Below are positions 15,989 through 24,670 of a stretch of 64,000 nt of DNA, in pieces. The first letter of the stretch is position 1. Each line of letters starts with the position of its first letter. The notes under the pieces were generated by a model, which was not told the DNA's origin, did not search any database, and was given only the letters and a program-made list of their open reading frames with translations. Made by a program: the position numbers and the translations under genes. Origin of the DNA: UBA8517 sp964606975. Its GTDB lineage: Bacteria > Patescibacteriota > Microgenomatia > UBA8517. The stretch is from assembly GCA_964606975.1 (NCBI GenBank), contig CAZSGY010000006.1, forward strand, positions 25,286 to 89,285, written 5' to 3'.

Positions 15989-16303
15989 ATGTTGAAATTT
16001 AAAAAAGGAGATACAGTTAAAATAACAGCAGGTAAAGATAAAGGCAGGGAGGGTAAAATCGAAAAGATTTTGCCGGTTGAAAATAAAGCCATAATCCCCG
16101 GTGTTAATCTTTACAAAAAACACGTCAAAGGTTTCGGCGACGTTAAAGGCGGAATTTATGACATACCAAGGGCATTGGGTTTTGGCAAAATAGCTTTGGT
16201 TTGTCCGAAATGTAAGAAAATGACCAGAGTAGGATTTGGGTTTGCAGGCGAAGAGAAAGTCAGAATGTGTAAGAAGTGTGGAAAGGAAATAGATACCAAA
16301 TGA
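15989..16303 (+). CDS. rplX: 50S ribosomal protein L24
   Basis: L24 initiates 50S assembly. The 104 residues begin with the KOW motif (KFKKGDTVKITAGKDKGREG) and end with a zinc-ribbon-like tail: CPKC near residue 72 and CKKCG near residue 95. The stop overlaps the rplE start (ATGA at 16300-16303). Confidence 0.95.
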   Translation: MLKFKKGDTVKITAGKDKGREGKIEKILPVENKAIIPGVNLYKKHVKGFGDVKGGIYDIPRALGFGKIALVCPKCKKMTRVGFGFAGEEKVRMCKKCGKEIDTK

Positions 16304-16854
16304 TAAACAGATTACAGGAAAAATACGAAAAAGAAGTCAAGGCGGCCTTGATTAAGGAGTTTGATATAAAAAACACTTTCGCTGTTCCGAAAGTAGAGAA
16401 GGTTGTTGTCAACATGGGTGTTGGCAGTTTGTCCAAAAATCAGCAGGCCATGGATGCTTTGAAAAAAGATTTATCACTAATAACGGGACAATCCCCCTCG
16501 GTTAGGAATGCTAAAGTATCTATTGCCAGTTTCTCGCTTAGAGCCGGGATGCCCGTAGGACTTAGTGCCACTCTGAGAGGAGAAAGAATGTATTCTTTCC
16601 TGGATAGGTTGTTTTCAATAGTTTTGCCCAGACTTCGCGATTTCAGAGGGGTTTCTGATAAATCATTTGATAAAATGGGAAATTACACATTAGCTTTTTC
16701 CGAACACACTGTTTTTCCTGAAATAGACTCGACCAAAAGCGCGAGTGCTCACGGTTTTGAAATAAGCATTGTTACAACGGCTAAGGATAAGGATACGTCA
16801 AAAAGACTTTTGGAGCTTTTGGGCATGCCTTTCGAGAAAGGAGAAACTAAATGA
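16300..16854 (+). CDS. rplE: 50S ribosomal protein L5
   Basis: L5 binds 5S rRNA in the central protuberance. I chose the ATG at 16300 (MINRLQEKYEKEV), which overlaps the rplX stop and gives 184 residues; an ATG at 16276 lies inside rplX. Motifs are VEKVVVNMGVG, GMPVGLSATLRGERMYSFLDRL and RLRDFRGVS. The last bases overlap rpsN by 4. Confidence 0.96.
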   Translation: MINRLQEKYEKEVKAALIKEFDIKNTFAVPKVEKVVVNMGVGSLSKNQQAMDALKKDLSLITGQSPSVRNAKVSIASFSLRAGMPVGLSATLRGERMYSFLDRLFSIVLPRLRDFRGVSDKSFDKMGNYTLAFSEHTVFPEIDSTKSASAHGFEISIVTTAKDKDTSKRLLELLGMPFEKGETK

Positions 16855-17036
16855 GTACAACAGCCAAAGAAGTAAGGGAAACAAAAAAACTTAAATTTAA
16901 AGTCAGATACAGAAACAGGTGTAAAATCTGCGGAAGATCCCGCGGGTATATGCGCAAATACGGGCTTTGCCGACTCTGTTTTAGAGAACATGCCCTGAAA
17001 GGTGAAATCCCGGGTGTCAGAAAGGCATCTTGGTAA
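16851..17036 (+). CDS. rpsN: 30S ribosomal protein S14, zinc-binding type
   Basis: This 61-residue S14 is the short zinc (C+) type. The four cysteines lie in CKIC and CRLC, 15 residues apart, followed by FREHALKGEIPGVRKASW, the standard end. The start overlaps rplE as ATGA, and rpsH follows 9 bases downstream. Confidence 0.97.
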   Translation: MSTTAKEVRETKKLKFKVRYRNRCKICGRSRGYMRKYGLCRLCFREHALKGEIPGVRKASW

Positions 17037-17045
17037 TATTGAAAA

Positions 17046-17447
17046 ATGAAAAATAATATGAAACAAACAACAACCAATTATTCGGTAGGAGACTTTTTAA
17101 TCAGAATTAAAAATGTTGCCATGGCAGGAAATAAGCAGCTTACACTCCCCTCGAATAAAAAATTGGTTGCTATTGCAGAGGCTCTAAAGAAAATGGGCTT
17201 TATCGAAACGGTCAAAAATGAAAAGGGGATATTGACTGTTACCCTAACTTTTAAAGACAAAAAACCCAGACTTATGGATTTGAAGCTTATTTCAAAGCCC
17301 GGTCTTAGGGTATATATGGGAGCAGACGAGTTGGAAAAAAAGAAAGGACCCTCCGTTTTTCTGATTTCGACACCAAAGGGGATGACGTCATCCATTAGGG
17401 CGATTAAGGAAAGAAGCGGAGGAGAAGTGATAGCAGAAATTTTATAA
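17046..17447 (+). CDS. rpsH: 30S ribosomal protein S8
   Basis: S8 binds the central domain of 16S rRNA. Up to 133 residues; the start could instead be the ATG at 17058, which would shorten it by 4. Visible features are YSVGDFLIRIKN at the start, PSNKKLVAIAEALKKMGFI, and a C-terminal GPSVFLISTPKGMTS that replaces the usual G-x-G-x-x-I-x-STS-x-G block. The end GGEVIAEIL is typical. Confidence 0.95.
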   Translation: MKNNMKQTTTNYSVGDFLIRIKNVAMAGNKQLTLPSNKKLVAIAEALKKMGFIETVKNEKGILTVTLTFKDKKPRLMDLKLISKPGLRVYMGADELEKKKGPSVFLISTPKGMTSSIRAIKERSGGEVIAEIL

Positions 17448-17458
17448 TCTTAAAAGAT

Positions 17459-18013
17459 ATGTCAAAAATCGGTAAACAACCAGTCACATTACCAGCAGGA
17501 GTCACAGCAGAAGTCTCTGGCCATACAGTAACGATAGCAGGTCCGAAAGGAACAATGAAACGCCATTTTGCGCCGGAAATTGCCGTTGTCGTTGAAGATG
17601 GTAAAGTAGTTGTCAGCACAAGAGGATCGGGTAAATTTGTCATGTCCCTTTTTGGAACAACAAGAGCACTTATCAATAATGATGTAACCGGAGTTTCCAC
17701 AGGTTGGAACAAACAACTAGAATTGGTAGGAACCGGTTTTAGGGCAGAAACTTCCGGGGGAGAACTGTCTTTGACAGTCGGTTTTTCCCATCCGGTTAAA
17801 ATAAAAGCTCCGGAAGGAATTACTTTTAAAGTTGAGAAAAACATCGTTACAGTTGAAGGGCACGACAGAGAGCTTGTCGGACAGGTATCTGCAAATATCA
17901 GAGCAGTTAAGCCACCCGAACCTTATAAAGGAAAAGGAATTAAATATATTGATGAGGTTATCAGGCGCAAAGCCGGTAAAGCAGCAGCAGCCAAGACAGG
18001 CGGCGCGGCTTAA
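17459..18013 (+). CDS. rplF: 50S ribosomal protein L6
   Basis: L6 lies near the factor-binding region. The 184 residues show MSKIGKQPVTLPAGV, GPKG, the central LVGTGFRAE block, the HPVKIKAPEGITF block, and the signature RAVKPPEPYKGKGIKY near the end. An Ala/Lys-rich tail follows. Spacing to rplR is 11 bases. Confidence 0.97.
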   Translation: MSKIGKQPVTLPAGVTAEVSGHTVTIAGPKGTMKRHFAPEIAVVVEDGKVVVSTRGSGKFVMSLFGTTRALINNDVTGVSTGWNKQLELVGTGFRAETSGGELSLTVGFSHPVKIKAPEGITFKVEKNIVTVEGHDRELVGQVSANIRAVKPPEPYKGKGIKYIDEVIRRKAGKAAAAKTGGAA

Positions 18014-18024
18014 AAATTAAATTT

Positions 18025-18384
18025 ATGAAAATTTTAAAAATTAAAGCAAAAAGATACACACAGAGAAAAAACAGAGTTCGTGCTAAAATTATCGGCACAA
18101 CCGAACGTCCGAGACTCTCTGTTTTTCGTTCTAATACTCATATTTACGGACAAATTATTGACGACATAAAAGGCAAGACTTTGGTAGCATTTTCCGATTT
18201 GGGGATTAAGGCAAAAGCCAAAGAAAGCAAAACTCAAATTGCGGCCAATGTCGGTGAAGAATTGGCCAAAAAAGCCATAGCCAAGAAAATAAAGAAAGTT
18301 GTTTTTGACAGAAACGGATTCAGATTCCATGGCAGAGTTAAAGCCTTAGCCGACGGAGCCAGAAAAGGAGGGTTGGAGTTCTAA
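18025..18384 (+). CDS. rplR: 50S ribosomal protein L18
   Basis: L18 binds 5S rRNA with L5. The 119 residues show RVRAKIIGTTERPRLSVFRSN, THIYGQIIDD, and the closing DRNGFRFHGRVKALADGARKGGLEF. The normal order L6-L18-S5 is kept. Confidence 0.96.
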   Translation: MKILKIKAKRYTQRKNRVRAKIIGTTERPRLSVFRSNTHIYGQIIDDIKGKTLVAFSDLGIKAKAKESKTQIAANVGEELAKKAIAKKIKKVVFDRNGFRFHGRVKALADGARKGGLEF

Positions 18385-18388
18385 GCAT

Positions 18389-18883
18389 ATGGGAAACTTT
18401 AATAGAAGATCAAACACAAATTATGACGGACCGCCCAAGGAATTTGAGGAAACAGTGGTTCAAATTAACCGTATTTCCAAAAAGACTAAAGGTGGAAACC
18501 AAATCAGATTTTCGGCGCTTGTTGTTGTCGGAGACAGAAAAGGAAAAGTCGGGGTAGGACTTGCCAAAGCCAAAGATGTCAGAAATGCCATCAGAAAATC
18601 AATTAGCGCTGCAAAAAGAAAATTAATTTTAGTTCCTTTGGTTGGTACAACCATCCCCTATTCGGTGAACGAAAAATTTTCGGCAGCCAAAATTTTACTT
18701 AAACCGGCCCCGCCCGGATCCGGTATTATTGCAGGAGGCCCTATGAGGGTTGTTTTGGAAGCAGCCGGTATAAGAGACGCCGTAGGTAAGATTTTGGGAA
18801 CCAAAAATAAAGTTTCCAATGTTTACGCAACGCTAAAAGCCTTGGATACTATCTCAGAAATGGTTAATACAAAAAGAAAATGA
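18389..18883 (+). CDS. rpsE: 30S ribosomal protein S5
   Basis: S5 acts in decoding fidelity and 30S assembly. The 164 residues carry the double-stranded-RNA-binding-like domain (VVQINRISKKTKGG, FSALVVVGDRKGKVGVGLAKA) and the C-terminal block PAPPGSGIIAGGPMRVVLEAAGI. The stop overlaps the rplO start by 4 bases. This leaves no room for rpmD (L30), which normally sits here. Confidence 0.97.
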   Translation: MGNFNRRSNTNYDGPPKEFEETVVQINRISKKTKGGNQIRFSALVVVGDRKGKVGVGLAKAKDVRNAIRKSISAAKRKLILVPLVGTTIPYSVNEKFSAAKILLKPAPPGSGIIAGGPMRVVLEAAGIRDAVGKILGTKNKVSNVYATLKALDTISEMVNTKRK

Positions 18884-19161
18884 ACACACAATTACCTAAA
18901 GTCATAGCGAAAAGCAAAAAAAGAGTCGGACGCGGAATGGGAAGTGGAAAAGGTTCCCATACCTCGGGCCGTGGACAAAAAGGACAAAAAAGTCGAGGCA
19001 CAATCGGAGTTCTTTTTGAAGGAATGAAAATGAGAAAGTCATATCTTAAAAGACTTCCTTTAATGCGTGGAAAGGGAAAATTTCATCCAAAGAAGACCAG
19101 AAAACAAAAATACGTTGAGTTCAAAGCCAAAAAATCCGCCCCTAAGAAAGCTTCCAAATAA
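18880..19161 (+). CDS. rplO: 50S ribosomal protein L15, C-terminally truncated form
   Basis: L15 is a late-assembly 50S protein. Only 93 residues are encoded, against about 145 in most bacteria. The rRNA-binding N-terminal extension is typical (KKRVGRGMGSGKGSHTSGRGQKGQKSR, FEGMKMRKSYLKRLP). The globular C-terminal domain is missing; the protein ends in a Lys/Ala tail. None of the other frames downstream restores L15 sequence before secY, so this looks like a genuine short form and not a frameshift. Confidence 0.9.
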   Translation: MNTQLPKVIAKSKKRVGRGMGSGKGSHTSGRGQKGQKSRGTIGVLFEGMKMRKSYLKRLPLMRGKGKFHPKKTRKQKYVEFKAKKSAPKKASK

Positions 19162-19225
19162 AATTGTTAGAGAAGGGATTCCGCGTGTGGTTTCAGGATC
19201 AGATTTGGGATATAATCCTTATACA

Positions 19226-20506
19226 ATGTTTAATTCGATTGTTAAGTTTTTTGTAAAGGCCTTCAAAACTCCTTCCATTAGGAAAAAACTTTTAATTACG
19301 GGACTAATTTTAGTTGTTTTCAGACTTGCCGCGCATATTCCGGCAGCCGGAATAGACAGGGATACGCTTCAAGCTTTGTTTTCAGGAAGCCCGCTACTTT
19401 CTCTTTTGGATGTATTTTCCGGAGGAACCTTGGCAAATTTTTCTATTCTGGCCTTAGGACTTAATCCTTACATCAATGCTTCGATATTTTTCCAACTTTT
19501 AGGATATGTTGTTCCTTCAATTCAGGAACTGCAAAAAGAGGGTGAGTACGGTCAGGAAAAAATAAACCAATATACCAGACTTTTGACAGTTCCTTTGGCG
19601 GCTCTTCAGGCTTTCGGAATGTACGCTCTCCTAAAAGGACAAAATATTATTCCGGATCTCTCACCCGTTGCTCTCTTATCTCTAGTTGTAACCATGACGG
19701 CCGGTACCATTTTTGCGGTTTGGCTGGGAGAACTTATTTCCGAATACGGATTTAAAAACGGAGTTTCTTTGCTTATCTTTGTCGGAATCGTTGCCAGACT
19801 ACCTATCACCTTGGGGCAATCCGTCAGTATTTTTCAATCCCAGGATATTTTAAAGACTATTATCTTTATATTGGTCATCGTTCTAATTGTGGGATTGGTG
19901 GTTTTGTTCGGTGAAGCTACAAGACAAATACCAATTCACTATGCCAAAAGAAGAACACAGTCAGGTTTGGTTGCCTCCTCATATTTGCCGATACGACTTA
20001 ACCAGGCAGGCGTTATACCTATTATCTTTGCGGTATCCTTAGTACTTATGCCTTCGATGATCAGCCAATTTTTGGCCAGTGTCCCCAATGAAAAGATTGC
20101 AAATTTTGCTATCGGAGTAAGCGCAAATTTTAATTCCGGAACCCTTTTGTACAATGTTGTTTATTTTCTTATGGTTTTTGGCTTTACATATTTTTACACG
20201 GCAGTTGTTTTTAATCCGGAAAAAATATCTGAAGATTTGCAAAAAGGCGGAGGGTTTATTCCCGGTATCAGACCCGGAAAAGAAACAGAAAAATACCTAT
20301 CCCACGTTCTTTCCAGAATTACGGTTGTCGGCGGTGTCTTTTTAGGACTTATTGCAGTACTTCCTTCACTTTTCCAAAAATCATTAGGTGCCAGCAATTT
20401 GGCCATCGGCGGTACAAGTATTTTAATCGTTGTTTCGGTAGTTTTAGAAATCATTCGTGAAATTGAGGGGGAGTTGGTTATGGAAAGGTATGAGGGTTTC
20501 AATTAA
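19226..20506 (+). CDS. secY: Protein translocase subunit SecY
   Basis: SecY is the channel of the general secretion pathway. I chose the ATG at 19226 (MFNSIVKFFVKAFKTP), giving 426 residues and a usual N-terminus. The frame is open further upstream through rplO, but that part is not SecY-like. Ten membrane segments are expected, and the plug/TM2 region has SLLDVFSGGTLANFSILALGLNPYINASI. The cytosolic loop GEATRQIPIHYAKR and the final EIEGELVMERYEGFN are typical. adk starts 2 bases downstream. Confidence 0.97.
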   Translation: MFNSIVKFFVKAFKTPSIRKKLLITGLILVVFRLAAHIPAAGIDRDTLQALFSGSPLLSLLDVFSGGTLANFSILALGLNPYINASIFFQLLGYVVPSIQELQKEGEYGQEKINQYTRLLTVPLAALQAFGMYALLKGQNIIPDLSPVALLSLVVTMTAGTIFAVWLGELISEYGFKNGVSLLIFVGIVARLPITLGQSVSIFQSQDILKTIIFILVIVLIVGLVVLFGEATRQIPIHYAKRRTQSGLVASSYLPIRLNQAGVIPIIFAVSLVLMPSMISQFLASVPNEKIANFAIGVSANFNSGTLLYNVVYFLMVFGFTYFYTAVVFNPEKISEDLQKGGGFIPGIRPGKETEKYLSHVLSRITVVGGVFLGLIAVLPSLFQKSLGASNLAIGGTSILIVVSVVLEIIREIEGELVMERYEGFN

Positions 20507-20508
20507 CA

Positions 20509-21156
20509 ATGAATATTGTTTTACTCGGATCCCCGGCATCAGGTAAAGGCACCCAGGCGGAGATTTTATGCCAAAAATTCGGCCTTTTTCATCTCTCTAC
20601 AGGTGATATTGCTAGAAAGTTGGCAGCGGAAGATCCTAGAATTAAAGAAATAGTTACCTCCGGCAAACTTATTCCCCCGGAGGAAATAACTATGCATGTT
20701 TTGGATTTCTTACAAAAAAATAAGCCGGATCTTAAAGATATTTTGTTTGAAGGTTTTCCAAGATTTGTTTCCCAATACGAAGCGCTGGATAATTTCCTTA
20801 AGACCAAGGGAGACGATATTGATATAGTCATTTCGCTGGAAGTTCCAATGGAAGTTGCAATCAAAAGAATTTCTTCAAGATGGATGTGTAGTAAATGCGG
20901 GCAAATTTATAACACCGAAAGTAATCCGCCTAAAATCTCCGGAATTTGTGATAAGTGCGGCGGGCAATTAATCCAAAGAGAAGATGATAAGCCCGAATCC
21001 GTCAAAACCAGGTTCGAATATTATATAAATAATACTAAAGAGCTTATTGATTATCTGGACTTAAAAGGCAAGCTGACAAGGGTCAACGGAGATAGGCCGA
21101 TTGAAGAAATTGCCAAAGATTTAGAGAAAATAGTTTCTGAGGCTTCGCAAAAATGA
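20509..21156 (+). CDS. adk: Adenylate kinase, zinc-lid type
   Basis: This enzyme converts ATP and AMP into two ADP. The 215 residues begin with the P-loop GSPASGKGTQ (residues 7-16). The AMP-binding stretch is FHLSTGDIARKLAA and the FEGFPR motif follows. The LID has four cysteines (MCSKCGQIYN and CDKCGG), so it is a zinc-binding long form. It lies in the usual secY-adk-map order, and its stop overlaps map by 4 bases. Confidence 0.97.
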   Translation: MNIVLLGSPASGKGTQAEILCQKFGLFHLSTGDIARKLAAEDPRIKEIVTSGKLIPPEEITMHVLDFLQKNKPDLKDILFEGFPRFVSQYEALDNFLKTKGDDIDIVISLEVPMEVAIKRISSRWMCSKCGQIYNTESNPPKISGICDKCGGQLIQREDDKPESVKTRFEYYINNTKELIDYLDLKGKLTRVNGDRPIEEIAKDLEKIVSEASQK

Positions 21157-21902
21157 TTATTCTTAAATCTCCTGACGAAATGCAATTAATGGCTGAAGGC
21201 GGCGCCAAACTGGGACGTATCAAAAAATCTTTGGCAGATTCTGTTAAAGCCGGGGTAAGTGCACTGGATATTGAAACTTTGGCAATGAAGTTAATTAAGG
21301 ATGAAGGTGGACAGCCCTCTTTCACCAAAGAGCCGGGTTACCACTGGGCGACTTGTATAAACACTAACGAAGGAATAGTTCACGGAATACCTACAGCTGA
21401 CGTTGTCTTTAAGGACGGAGATCTTGTAAGCATCGATGTAGGTCTTTATTACAAGGGTTTTCATACGGACGCTTCAATTAGTGTGGCAGTTAATCCCAAT
21501 CCTGAGACAAAAAGATTTCTCAATACAGGAAAAGAAGCTCTGGAGCAGGCACTAAAAGCGGCCAGAGAAGGTAATTATCTTTATGAAATTTCGCAGGCTA
21601 TCGAGAAGGTTATTGAATCCCGAGGATATAACACAATCAAAGCCTTGGTGGGACACGGTGTCGGGAAATATTTGCATGAAGACCCCCAAATCCCCTGTTT
21701 CGTGCCTGGAAGAATCGAAGATAGTCCGAAAATCGGACAGGGGATGACTTTGGCGGTTGAAGTGATGTATGCAGCCGGCAGCGACAAAGTTGAAATACTC
21801 GAGGACGGGTGGACAATTGCTATGCGGGATGGTAAAATGTCAGGACTTTTTGAGGAAACTGTTGCTATCACTGGAGCGGGAACTAAAGTATTGACGAGAT
21901 GA
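21153..21902 (+). CDS. map: Methionine aminopeptidase, type I
   Basis: This enzyme removes the initiator methionine from nascent proteins. In its 249 residues all five metal ligands are seen in order: Asp in SIDVG, Asp in FHTDAS, His in GHGVG, Glu in LAVEV and Glu in LFEETV. There is no N-terminal zinc-finger extension. ATGA overlaps join it to adk and to infA. Confidence 0.97.
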   Translation: MIILKSPDEMQLMAEGGAKLGRIKKSLADSVKAGVSALDIETLAMKLIKDEGGQPSFTKEPGYHWATCINTNEGIVHGIPTADVVFKDGDLVSIDVGLYYKGFHTDASISVAVNPNPETKRFLNTGKEALEQALKAAREGNYLYEISQAIEKVIESRGYNTIKALVGHGVGKYLHEDPQIPCFVPGRIEDSPKIGQGMTLAVEVMYAAGSDKVEILEDGWTIAMRDGKMSGLFEETVAITGAGTKVLTR

Positions 21903-22114
21903 AAACCAAGGACGTAATCGAAGTAGATGGTTCTGTGTCGGCAGCCCTTCCTAACACAATGTTCAGAGTTGATCTTGTAGACGGAAGGAGTGTTTTGGCT
22001 ACTTTAACAGGGAAGATGCGCAGGAACTATATCAGAGTTTTTCCCGGCGATAGGGTTAAGGTTGAAATGACGCCTTACGATGAAGGTAGGGGTAGGATAG
22101 TTTATAAATACTGA
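21899..22114 (+). CDS. infA: Translation initiation factor IF-1
   Basis: IF-1 occupies the A site during initiation. The 71-residue OB-fold protein contains VDGSVSAALPNTMFRVDL, GKMRRNYIRVFPGDRVKVEMTPYD and a final GRIVYKY. It overlaps the map stop by 4 bases and is followed by rpmJ after 41 bases. Confidence 0.97.
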   Translation: MKTKDVIEVDGSVSAALPNTMFRVDLVDGRSVLATLTGKMRRNYIRVFPGDRVKVEMTPYDEGRGRIVYKY

Positions 22115-22155
22115 GGGAATTTGATATAGCTAAGTAAGGAAAGGAATTATATAGT

Positions 22156-22269
22156 ATGAAAGTAATTAGTTCGATTAAAGCCAGATGTAAAGATTGCAAG
22201 ATTGTTAAGCGCCGCGGCGTGTTATACATCATTTGCATAAATCCCAGGCATAAGCAACGTCAGGGATGA
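22156..22269 (+). CDS. rpmJ: 50S ribosomal protein L36
   Basis: This 37-residue protein reads MKVISSIKARCKDCKIVKRR at the start and ends NPRHKQRQG, the classic L36 pattern. The zinc ligands are C11, C14, C27 and H32. An AAGGAAAGGAA purine tract lies 11-20 nt upstream of the start. It sits in the conserved infA-rpmJ-rpsM order. Confidence 0.95.
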   Translation: MKVISSIKARCKDCKIVKRRGVLYIICINPRHKQRQG

Positions 22270-22309
22270 CGAAAGCAGCGCCAGGGTTAATTTTTTATAA
22301 ACAATAAAA

Positions 22310-22720
22310 ATGACAAGAATTGCCGGTATTGATTTACAAGAAAATTGGAAAGTCGACTATGCATTGACCAATATTATGGGTTTGGGTTGGACTCTATCTA
22401 AGAAAGTTCTTAAAAATTGCGGCATAGATGTTAAAAAAAGAGTCTCAGATCTTTCGAGTGACGACATTTCCAAAATCAGCACCGAACTTGAGAAATATCA
22501 AATTGAAGGAGATTTAGTAAGGGTTGTCCGCGAAAATATCCAAAGATTGCAAGTTATCGGTTCTTACCGGGGTATGAGGCACACCAAAGGGCTTCCGGTC
22601 AGAGGTCAGAGAACCAGAACCAATGCACGTACAAAACGTGGGAAGAGAAAGACAATCGGAGCCTTTAAGAAAGAAGCTTTGAGTAAAATGACTGCGGCTA
22701 AAAACGAGAAAACGAAATAA
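22310..22720 (+). CDS. rpsM: 30S ribosomal protein S13
   Basis: S13 bridges to the 50S subunit and contacts P-site tRNA. The 136 residues show MTRIAGIDLQENWKVDYALT, a helix-turn pattern in the N-terminal half, and the signature SYRGMRHTKGLPVRGQRTRTNARTKRG. The tail is Lys-rich. It opens the alpha block. Confidence 0.96.
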   Translation: MTRIAGIDLQENWKVDYALTNIMGLGWTLSKKVLKNCGIDVKKRVSDLSSDDISKISTELEKYQIEGDLVRVVRENIQRLQVIGSYRGMRHTKGLPVRGQRTRTNARTKRGKRKTIGAFKKEALSKMTAAKNEKTK

Positions 22721-22726
22721 AGTTAT

Positions 22727-23107
22727 ATGACAACTAAAACCAAGAAAATAAACAGAGAAGTAGGGTTCGGGAGGGTTTATATTTCTGCCTCGTTCAACAA
22801 TACGTTAGTGACCGCAACCAACATGAAAGGTGAAACTCTAGCTTGGGGTTCATCCGGGGCGGCAGGATTCAAAGGAACGAGACGTGCGACACCCTTTGCA
22901 GCTACCACCGCAGTTGAAAAAGTTATTAACAAAGCCAAAGGTGAATTTGGTGTTAACGAAGTAGAAGTTTACGTTAAGGGTCCTGGGGCAGGACGAGATG
23001 CGGCACTTCGTGCGATTAAAGCGGCTGGGGTAAAAATTGCATTAATCGCTGATGTCACACCGGTTCCTCACAACGGACCAAGACCTAAGAAAAAGAGGAG
23101 AGTATAA
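22727..23107 (+). CDS. rpsK: 30S ribosomal protein S11
   Basis: S11 lies on the platform near the E site. The 126 residues include the block VYISASFNNTLVTATNMKGE, AAGFKGTRRATPFAA and the end DVTPVPHNGPRPKKKRRV. It starts 6 bases after rpsM. Confidence 0.97.
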   Translation: MTTKTKKINREVGFGRVYISASFNNTLVTATNMKGETLAWGSSGAAGFKGTRRATPFAATTAVEKVINKAKGEFGVNEVEVYVKGPGAGRDAALRAIKAAGVKIALIADVTPVPHNGPRPKKKRRV

Positions 23108-23119
23108 AATTATTAATAT

Positions 23120-23719
23120 ATGGCAAAATACGTAGGACCAAAAGACAGATTATCAAGACGCGAGGCCTTTGATATTTTTAGTAGTGGGGCAAAGTTGACA
23201 AGACTTAATGTTCCGCCGGGAGTTCATGGACCGAAAGGAACAAGAGGCTCTTCTCAATATGGAAAACAGCTTAGGGAAAAACAAAAAGTCAAAAGGCTTT
23301 ATGGAGTTTTGGAAAAACAGTTCAGAAGGTATATGACAGAGGCCTTTAAATCCAAAGGCAATACGGGAGAAGCGCTTTTAATTAGTCTTGAAAAACGACT
23401 TGATAATGTAATTTTCAGGTTTGGATTCGCTCCGAGCAGGCCAGCCGCCAGACAAATAGTTTCTCACAGGCACGTTTTAGTAAATGACAAAAAGGTAAAC
23501 ATTCCCTCTTTCAGTGTAAAAGTGGGAGACGTTATCGCTCTTGATCCTAAAGCCACAAACATTCCCGAAATCAAAAAGGTTCTTGAACAAAAGGATTTTA
23601 AGCTTCCATCCTGGCTTGAAAGAAAGGCTTTTGTGGGTAAAATTTCAGCTCAGCCGAAACGTGAAGATATAACTGAGCCTGTCAGTGAGCAAGACATAGT
23701 TGAATTCTATTCAAGATGA
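23120..23719 (+). CDS. rpsD: 30S ribosomal protein S4
   Basis: S4 nucleates 30S assembly. The 199 residues are the zinc-free type with no N-terminal Cys cluster. The S4 RNA-binding domain is clear: RLDNVIFRFGFAPSRPAARQ, VSHRHVLVNDKKVNIPS. In E. coli S4 represses the alpha operon; the gene position is the same here, but no leader structure was identified. Confidence 0.96.
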   Translation: MAKYVGPKDRLSRREAFDIFSSGAKLTRLNVPPGVHGPKGTRGSSQYGKQLREKQKVKRLYGVLEKQFRRYMTEAFKSKGNTGEALLISLEKRLDNVIFRFGFAPSRPAARQIVSHRHVLVNDKKVNIPSFSVKVGDVIALDPKATNIPEIKKVLEQKDFKLPSWLERKAFVGKISAQPKREDITEPVSEQDIVEFYSR

Positions 23720-23748
23720 TAGTAGAATACCTAGTCTAAGGTAAAAAT

Positions 23749-24666
23749 ATGAACGAGCCAACATTTGAAATCAACAAAGAAAAGAAAGAAACCAATTACG
23801 GAAGGTTTGTTATTTCACCTCTTGAGCAAGGATATGGTTTAACCATCGGAAACGCCCTAAGGAGGGTGCTTTTGACATCTCTTCCGGGAGCAGCAGTCAC
23901 TTCTATTAAGATTGCAGGAGTTAAGCACCAATTTTCAACCCTTGCCGGGATGAAAGAAGATACGGTTGAATTTATTCTTAATCTCAAAAAAGTCAGGTTT
24001 TCAGGCAACACAGACAAAGCTGTTAAAGCTACTTTAGAAATCGACAAAGCCGGAGAATTCAAGGCAGGAGATATTAAGGTCAGCGGCGGTCTTTCGGTTG
24101 CAAATCCCGAGCTTGTTTTGGGAACAATCAACAAAGGAACAAAACTATCAGCTGAGATGACAGTTGAAAGCGGTTTTGGCTTTTCTCCCGCAGAAGACAG
24201 ACCCTCCGACACGATCGGTCTTATTCCGGTTGATGCCAGCTTCTCACCGGTCAAAAGAGTCAGCTACAAAATTGAAGAAACACGTGTCGGTAGACTTACC
24301 AACTATGACAAGCTTATTTTGGAAGTTTGGACAGACGGAACGATTGAAGCAGAAGATGCAATAACCCAGTCCGCAAAAGTTTTGGTTGGGTACTTTAATC
24401 AAATAGTTAATCCCAAAGTAGTTGAGAAAAAAGAGGAAGCTCCTAAAGATGAATTGGGACTCACAGGCAAGCTTTCCGTTGAAGAGATAGGGCTTCCTAC
24501 CAGAGTTGCTAACGCTTTAATTAAGGCCGGTTTTGAAACAGTAGAGCAGCTTGCCCACGCTAAGAAGGAAGATTTGGTTAAAGTTAGAAACCTTGGTGAA
24601 AAGTCCCTCAAAATTGTAGCTGCTGCGCTCGGAACAAAAGGAGTCGAGTTCCTCGCCATTAAGTAA
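23749..24666 (+). CDS. rpoA: DNA-directed RNA polymerase subunit alpha
   Basis: The alpha subunit is the assembly platform of RNA polymerase. The 305 residues contain the N-terminal dimerisation domain (YGRFVISPLEQGYGLTIGNALRRVLLTSLPG) and a complete C-terminal domain (GLPTRVANALIKAGFETVEQL, VRNLGEKSLKIV). It lies between rpsD and rplQ as in most bacteria. Confidence 0.98.
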   Translation: MNEPTFEINKEKKETNYGRFVISPLEQGYGLTIGNALRRVLLTSLPGAAVTSIKIAGVKHQFSTLAGMKEDTVEFILNLKKVRFSGNTDKAVKATLEIDKAGEFKAGDIKVSGGLSVANPELVLGTINKGTKLSAEMTVESGFGFSPAEDRPSDTIGLIPVDASFSPVKRVSYKIEETRVGRLTNYDKLILEVWTDGTIEAEDAITQSAKVLVGYFNQIVNPKVVEKKEEAPKDELGLTGKLSVEEIGLPTRVANALIKAGFETVEQLAHAKKEDLVKVRNLGEKSLKIVAAALGTKGVEFLAIK

Positions 24667-24670
24667 ACTT

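Noticed and set aside
19188..19216. secY promoter at the TATAAT near 19211
   Set aside because: There is no matching -35 box or TG extension, and the gene lies inside a continuous operon.
18880..19225. L15 frameshift or pseudogene
   Set aside because: The reading frames between the rplO stop and the secY ATG do not resemble the L15 C-terminal domain, and the gene overlaps rpsE normally.
15618..21902. Alternative genetic code with TGA read as Gly
   Set aside because: TGA serves as a stop in many ATGA overlaps (rpsQ, rplX, rplE, adk, map), which gives normal protein ends.
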